Shown piece after piece: positions 63,516 to 64,000 of a DNA stretch of 64,000 nt. The stretch lies in NCBI GenBank assembly GCA_022414725.1, contig CM039462.1, positions 97,346,963-97,410,962 on the forward strand. The letters are read 5' to 3'. The DNA is from Microglena sp. YARC. Its lineage: Eukaryota; Chlorophyta; Chlorophyceae; Chlamydomonadales; Chlamydomonadaceae. Below the pieces are notes generated by a model. It worked only from the letters and a program-made list of their open reading frames with translations, searched no databases and was not told the DNA's origin. The stretch's first letter is position 1, and each line of letters opens with the position of its first letter. The position numbers and the translations under genes are program-made.

Positions 63516-64000
63516 CTGTATTTACCTGCCTACCTACCTGCACATTTCTTGGAACACAACCTGGCAGACCTATATGGAGTCTCTTTCCTGTGTTTTCTCT
63601 CTGCATGTGCTCATGCATGTATGTACAGACATACACGTAGCCCTCTCTGTACAAAATGCACATTTACCTGCCTACTTACTAAGGTAGACAGTTACGTAGA
63701 CATTGGATTGTGCGACATGAGTGAAACAACTAAGATTTTCCTGATAGCCGTCTGGTGTTGATTGATTGGTCAATTCATGAACTGACTGACCAAGAAACAT
63801 CTAGCATATTGTGCATCGTCACCTAGGAGCCTCTGTACTGGCTCCACTGTTAAAAATCTACACTGGTGACTGTGCGAAAGAGTATGGTACCACCTGGAGC
63901 AAAATGATCGGTTTTGTCTCCTTTCTGCCTTATTCACTGTCTTCGCATGGCCTGCAATACGCATATATTGGGTCAATACAAATAATAACAAGGCATATTG
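63516..64000. other. right edge, no gene seen
   Basis: CCTGCCTACCTACCTG short repeats and unique sequence. The final DUF4079 exon was not found. Confidence 0.5.

Overview
The window reads as nuclear DNA of a flagellated, photosynthetic eukaryote, most probably a green alga. Three spliced genes support this: a complete axonemal DRC2 gene (motile flagella), a complete cytosolic 40S ribosomal protein S19 gene, and a plastid-targeted DUF4079 thylakoid membrane protein that runs off the right edge. Introns are GT-AG and long. A putative permuted tRNA-Pro gene and TTTAGGG-like tracts would fit a prasinophyte-type alga, but the species is a guess. Single-base indels and odd homopolymer lengths in several places look like long-read sequence.

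Layout. 1-1600: an inverted-repeat element and tandem repeats. 1620-16209 (+): scattered exons of an unrecognised gene inside huge repeat arrays, ending in a clear last exon at 16002-16209. 16.5-18.4 kb: tRNA-derived SINE, two hAT-type MITEs, one of which interrupts a minus-strand reading frame. 18450-25364 (-): a young Ty1/copia retrotransposon with two 351-bp LTRs. 25.4-27.2 kb: SINEs, an unknown ORF and a dispersed repeat. 27425-38856 (-): DRC2, nine exons. 39270-43996 (+): RPS19, six exons, divergent from DRC2 across a 413-bp shared upstream region. 44.4-47.0 kb: LINE remnants with a 754-bp hAT element nested in one of them. 47.1-47.8 kb (-): an unknown ORF. 48.6-49.1 kb: a long hexanucleotide array. 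51084-beyond 63300 (+): the DUF4079 gene, whose second intron holds the putative permuted tRNA-Pro and a third hAT MITE.

The most striking theme is architectural. In all four spliced genes the introns are filled with same-strand, partly decayed copies of the adjoining exon edge, each carrying its own GT donor or AG acceptor and separated by microsatellite or poly-C/poly-G. I call these splice-junction ladders. They explain much of the intron length and most of the apparent minisatellites. The genes themselves have no obvious joint function; DRC2 and RPS19 may share a bidirectional promoter.

Exon joins were made by eye from frame, phase and family similarity and have not been tested against transcripts. 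Boundaries of repeats are approximate.
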